A stretch of 9,962 nt of DNA from Serpentinimonas sp. (GTDB lineage: Bacteria; Pseudomonadota; Gammaproteobacteria; Burkholderiales; Burkholderiaceae_C), in assembly GCA_025458665.1 (NCBI GenBank), contig JALOSG010000148.1, forward strand, positions 1 to 9,962, in the 5' to 3' direction. A model generated the notes under the pieces. It was given only the letters and a program-made list of their open reading frames with translations, was not told where the DNA came from and made no database searches. Below, piece by piece: positions 1-7,234 of this stretch. Made by a program: the position numbers and the translations under genes. Numbering within the stretch: position 1 is the first letter of the stretch; each line of letters opens with the position of its first letter.

Positions 1-1
1 G

Positions 2-529
2 TTCCAGAACTACCGCGAAGCCATGTTCCCGTGGATGCGCACCATCGACAACATCGCCTACCCGCTGCGGCTGGAAGGGCGCTCCAAGGCCGATGTGGCA
101 CAGCGCATGGAGGAGCTGGTGGCCTCCTTCGATGTGAAGTTCGACCTGAACCGTTACCCCTATGAACTCTCGGGCGGGCAGCAGCAGACCGCCTCCATCA
201 TGCGGGCGCTGGCCCCCAAGCCGGAGGTGCTGTTTCTGGACGAACCGTTCTCGGCGCTGGACTACGAGATGACCCTGTTCATTCGCGAAAAGCTGCAGGA
301 AGTGTTCATGGAAACCGGCACCACCATGGTGCTGGTGTCGCACGATCTGGAAGAAGCGGTGTACCTGGCCGATCAGGTGCTGCTGCTCACCAAGCGCCCC
401 ACGCAGATTGCCGAGATCCTGCCCTACGGCGACCCCCGCCCGCGCACGGTAGCCACCTTGTCGGAAGCCAGCTTCGTGCAAACCAAGAAACGCAGCCTGG
501 AAGTGTTCCAGCGCGAGGTGCGCAGATGA
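2..529 (+). CDS. ABC transporter ATP-binding protein, nitrate/sulfonate/taurine type (5' partial)
   Basis: This is the C-terminal part of a cytoplasmic ATPase that powers an importer. The reading frame is open to the left edge, so the Walker A part lies outside the window and the ATG at 23 is internal. Visible in order are the Q-loop start FQNY, the signature LSGGQQQ, Walker B LFLDEP followed by the D-loop SALD, and the H-loop LVSHD. The signature has Q where many members have R (GGQQQ rather than GGQRQ), which does occur in the NitT/TauT (SsuB/TauB/NrtD) family. The downstream amidase genes overlap it, so the transporter probably imports a small nitrogen compound that they hydrolyse. The substrate cannot be read from the sequence. 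The family call is firm; the substrate class is an inference. Confidence 0.93.
   Translation, partial: FQNYREAMFPWMRTIDNIAYPLRLEGRSKADVAQRMEELVASFDVKFDLNRYPYELSGGQQQTASIMRALAPKPEVLFLDEPFSALDYEMTLFIREKLQEVFMETGTTMVLVSHDLEEAVYLADQVLLLTKRPTQIAEILPYGDPRPRTVATLSEASFVQTKKRSLEVFQREVRR
515..518 (+). promoter_or_regulatory. Ribosome binding site of the AtzG-like gene
   Basis: GAGG lies inside the last codons of the ABC ATPase gene, seven bases before the ATG at 526. It supports that start and translation coupled to the upstream gene. Confidence 0.55.
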
Positions 530-726
530 GCAGCGAGCCCCTGGACGTACTGGCTCTGGTGCACGCCAATGCGCAGGCGCTGGGGCTCGACCTGAGCGCC
601 ACCGAGGCCGAGCGCGTGGCCGTGCACCTGGGCCGCACCGTGGCCATGGCCGAGCTGCTGCAGGCCTTCCCGCTGGACGACCACGAAGAGGTGGCCGCCA
701 TTTACGCGCCGGGGCCCCAGCCGTGA
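526..726 (+). CDS. atzG: AtzG-like small subunit (DUF4089 family)
   Basis: This 66-residue acidic, helical protein resembles the AtzG/HpxX family (DUF4089). Known AtzG binds the amidase AtzE and is needed for a stable 1-carboxybiuret hydrolase complex in cyanuric acid breakdown; HpxX is the counterpart in Klebsiella purine-degradation operons. The recognisable features are the pattern ALGLDLSATEAERVAVHL, a central helix, and a C-terminal DDHEEVAAIYAP-like tail, together with the typical family length. The ATG overlaps the ABC ATPase stop as ATGA, and the gene's own stop overlaps the GTG start of the amidase, so the small subunit and its presumed partner are co-translated. No catalytic residue is expected. 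The AtzG name rests on size, sequence pattern and the adjacent AtzE-family gene; whether the substrate is carboxybiuret is not established. Confidence 0.82.
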   Translation: MSSEPLDVLALVHANAQALGLDLSATEAERVAVHLGRTVAMAELLQAFPLDDHEEVAAIYAPGPQP

Positions 727-2177
727 ACCCCCGTACCGAACGCCAGCCACTGGCGCACCACCCTGAAGCGCCAGCCTGCCCCAGCCTGTCCACCCTGGTG
801 GGGCAGTTGCAGTCCGGGCAGGTGAGCGCGCGCGCGGCGCTGGAAGCGTGTGTGGCCCGCATAGAAGCCACCGACGCCGCCGTGAACGCCTTCACGGGCA
901 AACGCTACGCCGCTGCCCGCGCGGCCGCCGACCAGGTAGATGCCGACCGCGCCCAGGGAGCCACCCTGGGCCCGCTGGCGGGCGTGCCCTTTGCGGTGAA
1001 AAACCTGTTCGACATTGAAGGCGAGGTGACGCTGGCGGGCTCCAAGGTCAATGCCAGCTTGCCCCCGGCCGGCGCCAGCGCGGTGCTGGTGCAACAGTTG
1101 CAGGCGGCGGGCGCTGTGCTGGTGGGCTCGCTGAACATGGACGAGTTTGCCTACGGCTTCACCACCGAGAACACCCACTACGGCCCCAGCCGCAACCCGC
1201 ACGACCTGGGGCGCATTGCCGGGGGGTCCTCGGGGGGGTCGGGCGCAGCGGTGGCAGCCGGGCAGGTTCCGCTGACGCTGGGCTCGGACACCAACGGATC
1301 CATCCGCGTGCCGTCTTCGCTGTGCGGCGTCTGGGGCCTCAAGCCCACGTTCGGGCGGCTGTCCCGGCGCGGCACCTACCCGTTCGTGAACAGCATCGAT
1401 CACCTGGGGCCCTTCGCCAACGACCTGCGCGGCCTGGCACTGGCCTACGACGCGCTGCAGTACCCCGACCCGCTGGACCCGGGCTGCCACGCCACGCGCG
1501 TGGAAGCGGTGAGCCCGCTGCTGCACAGCCCCGGCGCCCCTGATCTGGCAGGGCTGCGTGTGGGCGTGCTATCGGGCTACTTCCACGACCACGCCGGGCC
1601 CGCTGCGCGCGAAGGGGTGGCTCTGGCCGCCAGCGCTCTGCAAGCCCAGGGCGCGAATGTGGCGCGCGGTATCGAGTGGCCTGCGCCCCAGGTGGCGCGC
1701 GCTGCGGCGTTCATCGTGACCGCCAGCGAAGGCGGCGCGCTGCACCTGCCACGCCTGAGAACCCAGCGCGCGGATTTCGAGCCGCTGTCGGTGGACCGCT
1801 TCATCTCCGGGGCGCTGCAGCCTGCTGCGTGGTACCTGCGTGCCCAGCGCTTCAGGACGTGGTACCGGCGTGCCGTGCTGGCCCTCTTCCAGGACTGGGA
1901 CGTGCTGCTCACACCCGCCACACCGGTACCCGCCACGCCCATAGGCACCGAATGGCTCACGCTGAACGGGCAGCAGTTTCCCTGCCGCCCCGCCATGGGC
2001 CTGCTCACCCAGCCCATTTCCTTTGCCGGCTGCCCCGTGGTGGCTGCACCCCTGTGGCCCGATGCCGCCGAAGGCCTGCCCGTGGGCGTGCAGGTCATTG
2101 CCGCACCGTGGCGCGAGGACCTGGCCTTGCGGGCCGCGCTGGCGCTGGAGCAGGCCGGGGTGGCACGAATGCGCTAA
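723..2177 (+). CDS. atzE: AtzE family amidohydrolase (amidase signature enzyme)
   Basis: This 484-residue cytoplasmic amidase carries the full Ser-cisSer-Lys triad of the amidase signature family: Lys93 in VPFAVKNLFD, cis-Ser169 in GGSSGGSG, and nucleophile Ser193 in GSDTNGSIRVP. The Asn in TNGS replaces the Gly common in most amidases, as I recall for AtzE-like proteins. Known AtzE hydrolyses 1-carboxybiuret to urea-1,3-dicarboxylate. Related enzymes occur in purine/oxamate operons, so the true substrate may be another small amide or ureide. The GTG start at 723 overlaps the atzG stop; no other good start precedes the conserved region, and the first in-frame ATG codes for residue 139. The N-terminus is some 20 residues longer than the classical enzyme. 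The core appears intact. The family is clear; the exact substrate is uncertain. Confidence 0.9.
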   Translation: MNPRTERQPLAHHPEAPACPSLSTLVGQLQSGQVSARAALEACVARIEATDAAVNAFTGKRYAAARAAADQVDADRAQGATLGPLAGVPFAVKNLFDIEGEVTLAGSKVNASLPPAGASAVLVQQLQAAGAVLVGSLNMDEFAYGFTTENTHYGPSRNPHDLGRIAGGSSGGSGAAVAAGQVPLTLGSDTNGSIRVPSSLCGVWGLKPTFGRLSRRGTYPFVNSIDHLGPFANDLRGLALAYDALQYPDPLDPGCHATRVEAVSPLLHSPGAPDLAGLRVGVLSGYFHDHAGPAAREGVALAASALQAQGANVARGIEWPAPQVARAAAFIVTASEGGALHLPRLRTQRADFEPLSVDRFISGALQPAAWYLRAQRFRTWYRRAVLALFQDWDVLLTPATPVPATPIGTEWLTLNGQQFPCRPAMGLLTQPISFAGCPVVAAPLWPDAAEGLPVGVQVIAAPWREDLALRAALALEQAGVARMR

Positions 2178-2191
2178 GCTTGCGCGTGGTT

Positions 2192-2957
2192 ATGCAATAC
2201 GCCCCCAGTGCTACTCCGGGCGCCCATGCAGCCAATCCAACCCAGCGCCAGCCGACCTTTCCTGTGACTACCCAACCGCCCACTTTCGGTTCACGGCGCC
2301 GCCAGGCAGAGCCCTTCCAGTCGCGGGCTGATGAGGTGTACCGCGACATCAAGCAGGCCATTGCCGATTTCCGGCTGGTGCCGGGAGATCGTTTCAGCGA
2401 ACACGAGTGGTGCAACCGCCTGGGTGTCTCCCGCACCCCTGTGCGCCAGGCCCTGTTCCGCCTGCAGCAGGAGGGCATGGTGGAGGTGCTGTTCCGCAGC
2501 GGCTGGCGCGTGCGATCTGCGCATGGTGCTGGAAACCGCTGCCGTGCAGCGCCTGTGCCAGCAAAACACCCCCGCGCAGGTGGAGTTGCTCGAAGCACTG
2601 CGGCTGCGCTGGCTGGTGCCCACCGAACAGCGCAGCACCGACGCCGCCACAGTGGCCGCCTGGGACGAGGCCTTCCACCAGACGCTGGTGCAGGCCGCCG
2701 GCAACGCCGAACTGGCGCGCGTGCACCAGGACGTGACGGAGCGCATCCGCATCATCCGCCGGCTGGACTTTCTGCAGCAGTTGCGCATTGACGCCACCTA
2801 CGAGGAACACGGCAAAATACTGCAAGCCATTCTGGCCCGCAAACCCGACCAGGCCACCTTGCTCCTGCGCAGCCACATACAGGCCAGCCAGGTGGAGGTG
2901 CGCAAGATCACGCTGCACCAGGTATACATGGCGCAACGCATTGCACCCTCTGCCTGA
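2192..2957 (+). pseudogene. GntR family transcriptional regulator with FCD domain, frameshifted
   Basis: Two overlapping frames together encode one GntR/FCD repressor-type regulator. From the ATG at 2192, residues 1-107 hold a Pro/Thr-rich leader and the winged helix-turn-helix (SRADEVYRDIKQAI, then LGVSRTPVRQALFRLQQEG and the wing LFRSGWRV). That frame then goes wrong after 2512. The +1 frame from 2514 resumes with DLRMVLETAAV and continues through the FCD ligand domain (DEAFHQTL, RIRIIRRLDF, EEHGKILQAI, RSHI) to the TGA at 2955. Remembered relatives have about 12 residues between RSGWxVR and YDLR, so the break looks like a deletion of about 35 bp rather than one missing base. If real, the product would lack the ligand-binding domain. 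The gene lies 14 bp after the amidase and just before the transporter, and may have controlled this cluster. No clear Shine-Dalgarno sequence was seen; the GTG at 2264 is an alternative start. Confidence 0.85.
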
Positions 2958-2967
2958 TCTGTTCCGT

Positions 2968-4458
2968 TTGACGCCGCCCGCTCCTCTCTCCCCACACACC
3001 CTGCCCGCGCTGCGGGCCCGCTACGGGCCCCGCTACCGCTGGCTGCTGCTGTTGTCGGTCATGGTGGGCACGATGGCCTCCATCATGTCCTCCACCATCA
3101 TGAACGTGGCCATCCCGGACATGAGCCAGCACTTCACGCTGGGGCAGGAGCGTGCGCAGTGGGTCACCTCGGGGTTCATGGCCGCCATGACGGTGTCCAT
3201 GCTCACCACACCTTGGCTGCTGGCGCGCTACGGCTACCGGCGCACGTACTACGGCTGCATGTGGCTGCTCATGCTGGGCGGTGTGGCCGGTGGCTTTGCC
3301 AACGACTACCCGCTGGTGCTGGCTGCACGGGTGGCCGAAGGGCTGGCCGCCGGGGTGGTGCAGCCCATACCCGCCATCATCATCCTGCGCGCGTTCGAGC
3401 CGCACGAACAAGGCCGACCGGCCCTGGGCCCCAGCATCGGCGGGCTGCTGGTGGAGGGTTTTGGCTGGCGCTCCATTTTCTTCATGGTGGTGCCGTTCTG
3501 CTTGGTGTCGCTGTGGCTGGCCAGCCGCTATGTGCCGGTCACCGCGCCGGGCGGCGGCGCGGCCAACCCGCAGGGCGCCGCACTCGACTGGCGCGGCCTG
3601 CTGCTGGCAACTCTGGGCACGCTGTGCCTGCTCAACGGCCTGGTGGAACTGCAGGGCGGTACACCCTGGGTGGGCGCCGGTTTGCTGTTGGCGGCAGCGC
3701 TGGCTCTGGGGGTGTTCGTGTGGCTGCAGCGGCACATGCTTCGGCAGATGCTCCAACGCAAGCACCACGCCGCGCAACACCCAAGCGCCCGCCTGCAGGC
3801 CGATCCGCTCATGAACCTGTCCCTGTTCCAGGACCGGCGCTTCGCCATGGGAAGCCTGGTGGCCTTCATCTACGGCATCGCGCTGTTTGGTTCCACCTAC
3901 CTGCTGCCGGTATACATGCAGATGGGGCTGGGTCTGTCAGCGGCGTTCGTGGGTACCGTCCTGCTGCCTGCCGGGCTGGTGCTGGCTGTGACCATTGCGC
4001 TGGTGGGCCGCCTGGCAGACCGTCAGCCTACGCACCGACTGGTGAGCGTGGGGCTGGTGTTGCTGGCCGCCTCTTTCGCGCTCATGCCCACGCTCGACCT
4101 GCGCGAGCCGGCGCAGTTGATCCCGCTGCTCATGGCCTGGGCCATTCTGGGGCGCATCGGGCTGGGCTTCATCCTGCCCTCGCTGAACATTGGCGCCATG
4201 CGCGGGCTGGAGTCCAGCCATATCCCGCAGGGTTCCAGCGTCATCAATTTTCTGCGCATGCTGGGCGGCTCGGCCGGGGTGAGCCTGTGCGGTATCGTGC
4301 TGGAATGGCGCTCGGCGGTGCATGGCTTTGCGCTCGACACCACGGCACCCAGCCCGGAACGGCTGGTGGCTTTCAACGAAACCTTTTTCCTGCTGGCTGC
4401 GCTGTGCGCGCTGGCGTTGCTGGCAGCCTGGCGCCTGCGCGAAGCGCCGGGTGCCTGA
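2968..4458 (+). CDS. MFS transporter, DHA2 family (EmrB/QacA-like drug exporter)
   Basis: This is an inner-membrane, proton-driven exporter of about 496 residues, in the range of the 14-helix DHA2 family. Landmarks are helix 1 (LLLLSVMVGTMASIMSSTIMNVAIPD), the loop WLLARYGYRRTY (motif A region), motif-C-like PALGPSIGG followed by FGWRSIFFMVVPF, and a second half with AMGSLVAFIYG, LPVYMQM and FLRMLGGSAGVSLCG. Between HEQGR and PALGPS about 12 residues (roughly AMGxxGFGVVLA in relatives) are absent, in frame, which would shorten transmembrane helix 5. The start is unsure: no in-frame ATG precedes helix 1, TTG at 2968 gives an N-terminus MTPPAPLSPHTLPALRARYG, TTG at 2941 is an alternative, and ATG 3061 would cut helix 1. 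It follows the broken GntR gene by about 10 bp. The substrate is unknown, and function is doubtful if the gap is real. Confidence 0.85.
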   Translation: MTPPAPLSPHTLPALRARYGPRYRWLLLLSVMVGTMASIMSSTIMNVAIPDMSQHFTLGQERAQWVTSGFMAAMTVSMLTTPWLLARYGYRRTYYGCMWLLMLGGVAGGFANDYPLVLAARVAEGLAAGVVQPIPAIIILRAFEPHEQGRPALGPSIGGLLVEGFGWRSIFFMVVPFCLVSLWLASRYVPVTAPGGGAANPQGAALDWRGLLLATLGTLCLLNGLVELQGGTPWVGAGLLLAAALALGVFVWLQRHMLRQMLQRKHHAAQHPSARLQADPLMNLSLFQDRRFAMGSLVAFIYGIALFGSTYLLPVYMQMGLGLSAAFVGTVLLPAGLVLAVTIALVGRLADRQPTHRLVSVGLVLLAASFALMPTLDLREPAQLIPLLMAWAILGRIGLGFILPSLNIGAMRGLESSHIPQGSSVINFLRMLGGSAGVSLCGIVLEWRSAVHGFALDTTAPSPERLVAFNETFFLLAALCALALLAAWRLREAPGA

Positions 4459-4485
4459 ACCCCACGGCACAGGCCACGGAGGGCC

Positions 4486-7167
4486 TCAGGCTGCGGCGGC
4501 GGCGGTGGTGGAGGTGGAAGCCGGCGCTGCGTTTTCCTTGTCCCGTCCCAGGGCTGCTACACCCACGGCGGCCAGGTAGGGCACGCTCTGTATGGCCAGC
4601 ACCAACATCCAGCCCATCATGGCGTGGTCGAGCGGCAGGGTGTCCTGTATCAGGAGCGCCAGCACACACACCACCAGACCCGTCAGCAGTACGGCCTCTT
4701 CCCGGACCGACTTCATCCACACGGGGAGCTCGAAGGTGTTGGCCGATGCGGCCGCATCCTGGGCTGTTTTCTTGCCTTTGGTGGTGATCTCGAAGCGCGC
4801 CAGCCGGCCGCTCAGGCCCGCCAGTACGCCCCGTGCCACGCTGTGCGAGAGGCCCATGCCAGCCACAGCGGCGCCCACGATGTCGGTGAACTTGCACGGA
4901 ACGCGGCGTGTATAAAGCAGCGGCACCAGCAGCAGCCGGGCCAGGAAGAACACCACCAGCGGCACCACAAACAGCGCAATAGGTACGGTGAAATACTTGG
5001 GCAGTGCCAGCAAGCCGAAGGTCCAGGCCATGGCGGCAAAGCTGAAGCACAGGTGCAGCGCGTCGCCCACCCAGGGCAGCCAGCCGGCCACAAAGTGGTA
5101 GCGTTGCGCCACGGTCAGGTGGCCGGGGCTCACGAGCGCGCGTGCGTGCTGGCGCAAGATCTGCATGGCCCCTTCGGCCCAGCGTTTGCGCTGGCGCTGG
5201 TAGGCGGCAAAGTTGCTCGGTACCAGGCCCGTGCCCAGCACCTCGTCCACGTACAGCAGGCGTTCCCCGCGCTGCAGCAGGCGCAGACCGAGTTCGGTGT
5301 CCTCGCAGATGCAGGTGGTGTTCCAGCCATTCACGGCGCGCATGGAAGACGCGCGGATGAGGGTCATGGTGCCGTGCTGCACCAGCGCGTTGCGCTCGTG
5401 GCGGTGGTGCATGCCCAGGCGGAAAAAGCCCTCGTATTCCCAGTTCATCATGCGGGTCAGGCGCTGGCCCTCCCACTCGCGGTGCGCCTGCGGGGACTGC
5501 ACCACCGCCACATCGGGCGCGGCAAAGTGGCCTGCCAGGCGGCGCAGCCACTGTGGGTCCACCACGTAATCGGCGTCCACCACGCCTATCCAGCCCGCCT
5601 CGGGGTGGGTGTGTTCCAGCGCGTAGTTCAGCGCACCGGCCTTGTAGCCCGGCCATTCGGGCAGGTGGTGGAAGTGCAGACGCGGGTCGTTCAGTTCATC
5701 GGCAAACTGTTGCAGGGGCTGCCACAGGGCCGGGTCTCTGGTGTTGTTGTCCACCACCACAATTTCCAGCCGGGGCCAGTCCAGCGCCAGCAGGCTTTTC
5801 ACGGTGGCCAGCACCATGTCGGGCGGCTCGTTGCAGCACGCCAGGTGAATGCTCACCAGCGGCAGCGGCTCGCCGTCGGGCAGGGTGTCACCCGCCACCG
5901 GGCTGGCTTTCTCCACGCGGTGCAGGCTGCCGCGCCAGAACAGCTCGGCGAATTCCAGTGCCTGCGACAGCAGGATGGCGCCCATGAGCATGAGCGCAGG
6001 GACCAGCAGGCCCAGCAGGATGATGTCGTACCAGCGCAGGTAGTCCGACAGCGGCTGCGTGCCCAGCAGTACGGCGAAGGTGGCAACCGCCTGCACACAC
6101 ACCGCAAAGGTGAAGCGGCCGGAGATGGTCATGCCCGAGAAGATGTACAGGAACGGCAGCAGCGGAATGAGCGCCAGCACCGCGGAGGCCGCCGCCTTGG
6201 CACGCCAGAGCGGGTCGGACTCCAGTGGGCCGTCCATGGAGAACTTGGGCGTACGGTTGGCGTTCAGGTAACCCCAGTGGGCGCCCACGCGGCCTTCGGT
6301 GGCGGCTTTCCAGGGCTGGTCCACCGCTTCCATCACGTAGTAGTCGAAAGTCTGGTTCTGTATGCGCCCCAGAAACTCGCGGATGAAACGGGCCTGGTTG
6401 TCCGGTGTGGCCTCGGCGCCGTCGATGCGGAAGCCGCCACTGGGCCAGCCAATCTCGCCAATCACCACCGGCTTGTCCGGAAAGGCCGCACGCACCTCGC
6501 CGTAGCGGCGCAGCGCCTCATCGACCGCGGCTTCCACCGGTACGCCTTCCCAGTAGGGCAGCAGGTGGATGGTGATGAAATCCACATGGTTGGCCATTTC
6601 AGGCTGCGCCATCCAGATGTGCCACGGCTCGGCGGTGGACACCGGCACGCTCAGCTGCGCCCGCAGCCGGTCCAGGTAGGCATACAGCTCTTCAGGTTCC
6701 AGCAGGGAGTGGAGCTGGGTTTCGTTGCCGGCAATGACGCGGTGGATGTTGGGGTGGCGCGCCACGGCGGCCACCACCGCTTTCATTTCCCGCTCGTTGT
6801 TCTCCGCCCGGGTGTCCAGCCACACGCCGGCGGCCAGCTTCAGGCCCTTCTGCAGGGCCAGGGTGGGCAGGTCGGGAAATTCACTGGAGCTGTAGGTACG
6901 CAGGCGGTCCGTGTAGGTGGCCAGCGCCGCCAGGTCGGCCTCCACCTCGTCGCTGTCGGGAAAGCGCTGGCTGATGGGGCTGTCCCAGCGCTGGAACGCG
7001 TTGTAGGCCATACCCGTGAACTCTTCGGGAGCGCTGTTGGCAATGATGGGGGGATTGAACACACGCCACAGAACGATGTTCAGGGCCACTACGGCGAGCG
7101 CAAGTAGGGCCGCTACCACCCCGGAGCGCCAGCGCGAGGCGCGGGTGGCAGAATCTACAGAATTCAT
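4486..7167 (-). CDS. ndvB: NdvB-like GH17-GT2 fusion, beta-glucan synthase/transglycosylase
   Basis: This 893-residue inner-membrane protein combines a periplasmic GH17 domain with a processive GT2 domain. Layout: membrane anchor about residues 16-34; GH17 about 50-315, with acid/base Glu149 in AGNET and nucleophile Glu238 in VIGEIGWPSGG, plus LLPYWEG and MEAVDQPWK; helices about 326-401; GT2 about 435-665, with nucleotide-sugar Asp473, DAD 531-533, catalytic base ED 622-623 and Q659xxR662W663; then several C-terminal helices. Proteins of this build in Pseudomonas aeruginosa (NdvB) and Bradyrhizobium make cyclic beta-1,3 or beta-1,3/1,6-glucans: GT2 polymerises UDP-glucose and GH17 re-links chains. 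All key residues are present. The ATG at 7167 has a good ribosome site. The last 17 residues are a Ser/Thr/Ala-rich tail from a GC-rich triplet run. The gene is divergent from a second GH17 gene. The symbol is by analogy; product linkage is inferred. Confidence 0.9.
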   Translation of the reverse strand: MNSVDSATRASRWRSGVVAALLALAVVALNIVLWRVFNPPIIANSAPEEFTGMAYNAFQRWDSPISQRFPDSDEVEADLAALATYTDRLRTYSSSEFPDLPTLALQKGLKLAAGVWLDTRAENNEREMKAVVAAVARHPNIHRVIAGNETQLHSLLEPEELYAYLDRLRAQLSVPVSTAEPWHIWMAQPEMANHVDFITIHLLPYWEGVPVEAAVDEALRRYGEVRAAFPDKPVVIGEIGWPSGGFRIDGAEATPDNQARFIREFLGRIQNQTFDYYVMEAVDQPWKAATEGRVGAHWGYLNANRTPKFSMDGPLESDPLWRAKAAASAVLALIPLLPFLYIFSGMTISGRFTFAVCVQAVATFAVLLGTQPLSDYLRWYDIILLGLLVPALMLMGAILLSQALEFAELFWRGSLHRVEKASPVAGDTLPDGEPLPLVSIHLACCNEPPDMVLATVKSLLALDWPRLEIVVVDNNTRDPALWQPLQQFADELNDPRLHFHHLPEWPGYKAGALNYALEHTHPEAGWIGVVDADYVVDPQWLRRLAGHFAAPDVAVVQSPQAHREWEGQRLTRMMNWEYEGFFRLGMHHRHERNALVQHGTMTLIRASSMRAVNGWNTTCICEDTELGLRLLQRGERLLYVDEVLGTGLVPSNFAAYQRQRKRWAEGAMQILRQHARALVSPGHLTVAQRYHFVAGWLPWVGDALHLCFSFAAMAWTFGLLALPKYFTVPIALFVVPLVVFFLARLLLVPLLYTRRVPCKFTDIVGAAVAGMGLSHSVARGVLAGLSGRLARFEITTKGKKTAQDAAASANTFELPVWMKSVREEAVLLTGLVVCVLALLIQDTLPLDHAMMGWMLVLAIQSVPYLAAVGVAALGRDKENAAPASTSTTAAAAA
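4489..4520. repeat. GC-rich imperfect triplet run at the 3' end of the GH17-GT2 gene
   Basis: The plus strand reads as runs of GCG/GGC then GGT/GGA triplets. On the coding strand these give the Thr/Ser-rich stretch and five-Ala end of the protein. It is a short, in-frame low-complexity tract, so length changes here would only alter the tail. Confidence 0.5.
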
Positions 7168-7234
7168 ACACCAAGAGTTCCTTGAATTGCATCAGCATCC
7201 CAGCCCATTGAACGCCGCCGATGCGCAACCCGGA
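7168..7234. promoter_or_regulatory. Short divergent intergenic region between two GH17 genes
   Basis: Sixty-seven bases separate the starts of the minus-strand GH17-GT2 gene and the plus-strand GH17 gene. It must carry, or flank, promoters for both. It is less GC-rich than its surroundings on the side nearest 7168, but no convincing -35/-10 pair was found on either strand, so a promoter could extend into the coding sequences. No clear operator palindrome was seen. Confidence 0.4.
7178..7183 (-). promoter_or_regulatory. Ribosome binding site of the GH17-GT2 gene
   Basis: Read on the minus strand this is AAGGAA, ten bases before the ATG at 7167. It is the strongest Shine-Dalgarno match among the starts examined in the window and supports that start. 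Confidence 0.7.

Noticed and set aside
1225..1250. G-rich runs (six and seven G) in the amidase gene as a possible slippage site or G-quadruplex
   Set aside because: They encode the invariant Gly/Ser catalytic motif of the amidase and the frame is intact, so the coding constraint explains them.
1676..2191. Extension of the GntR frame back into the amidase gene
   Set aside because: The translation there is Arg/Ala/His-rich shadow sequence of the amidase; GntR-like sequence only begins after the amidase stop.
4471..4486. Possible terminator hairpin between the converging transporter and GH17-GT2 genes (AGGCC, six-base loop, GGCCT)
   Set aside because: Only five base pairs and no U-run on either strand; expected by chance in such GC-rich DNA.
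4624..7107. Long plus-strand open frame (827 codons) antisense to the GH17-GT2 gene
   Set aside because: It is a shadow of the high-GC minus-strand gene: composition is His/Gln/Arg/Val-rich with no domain motifs, while the minus strand has complete GH17 and GT2 catalytic sets.
7016..7234. Upstream extension of the plus-strand GH17 reading frame to an ATG at 7016
   Set aside because: It would run antisense through the start of the GH17-GT2 gene and adds a low-quality N-terminus before the membrane anchor.
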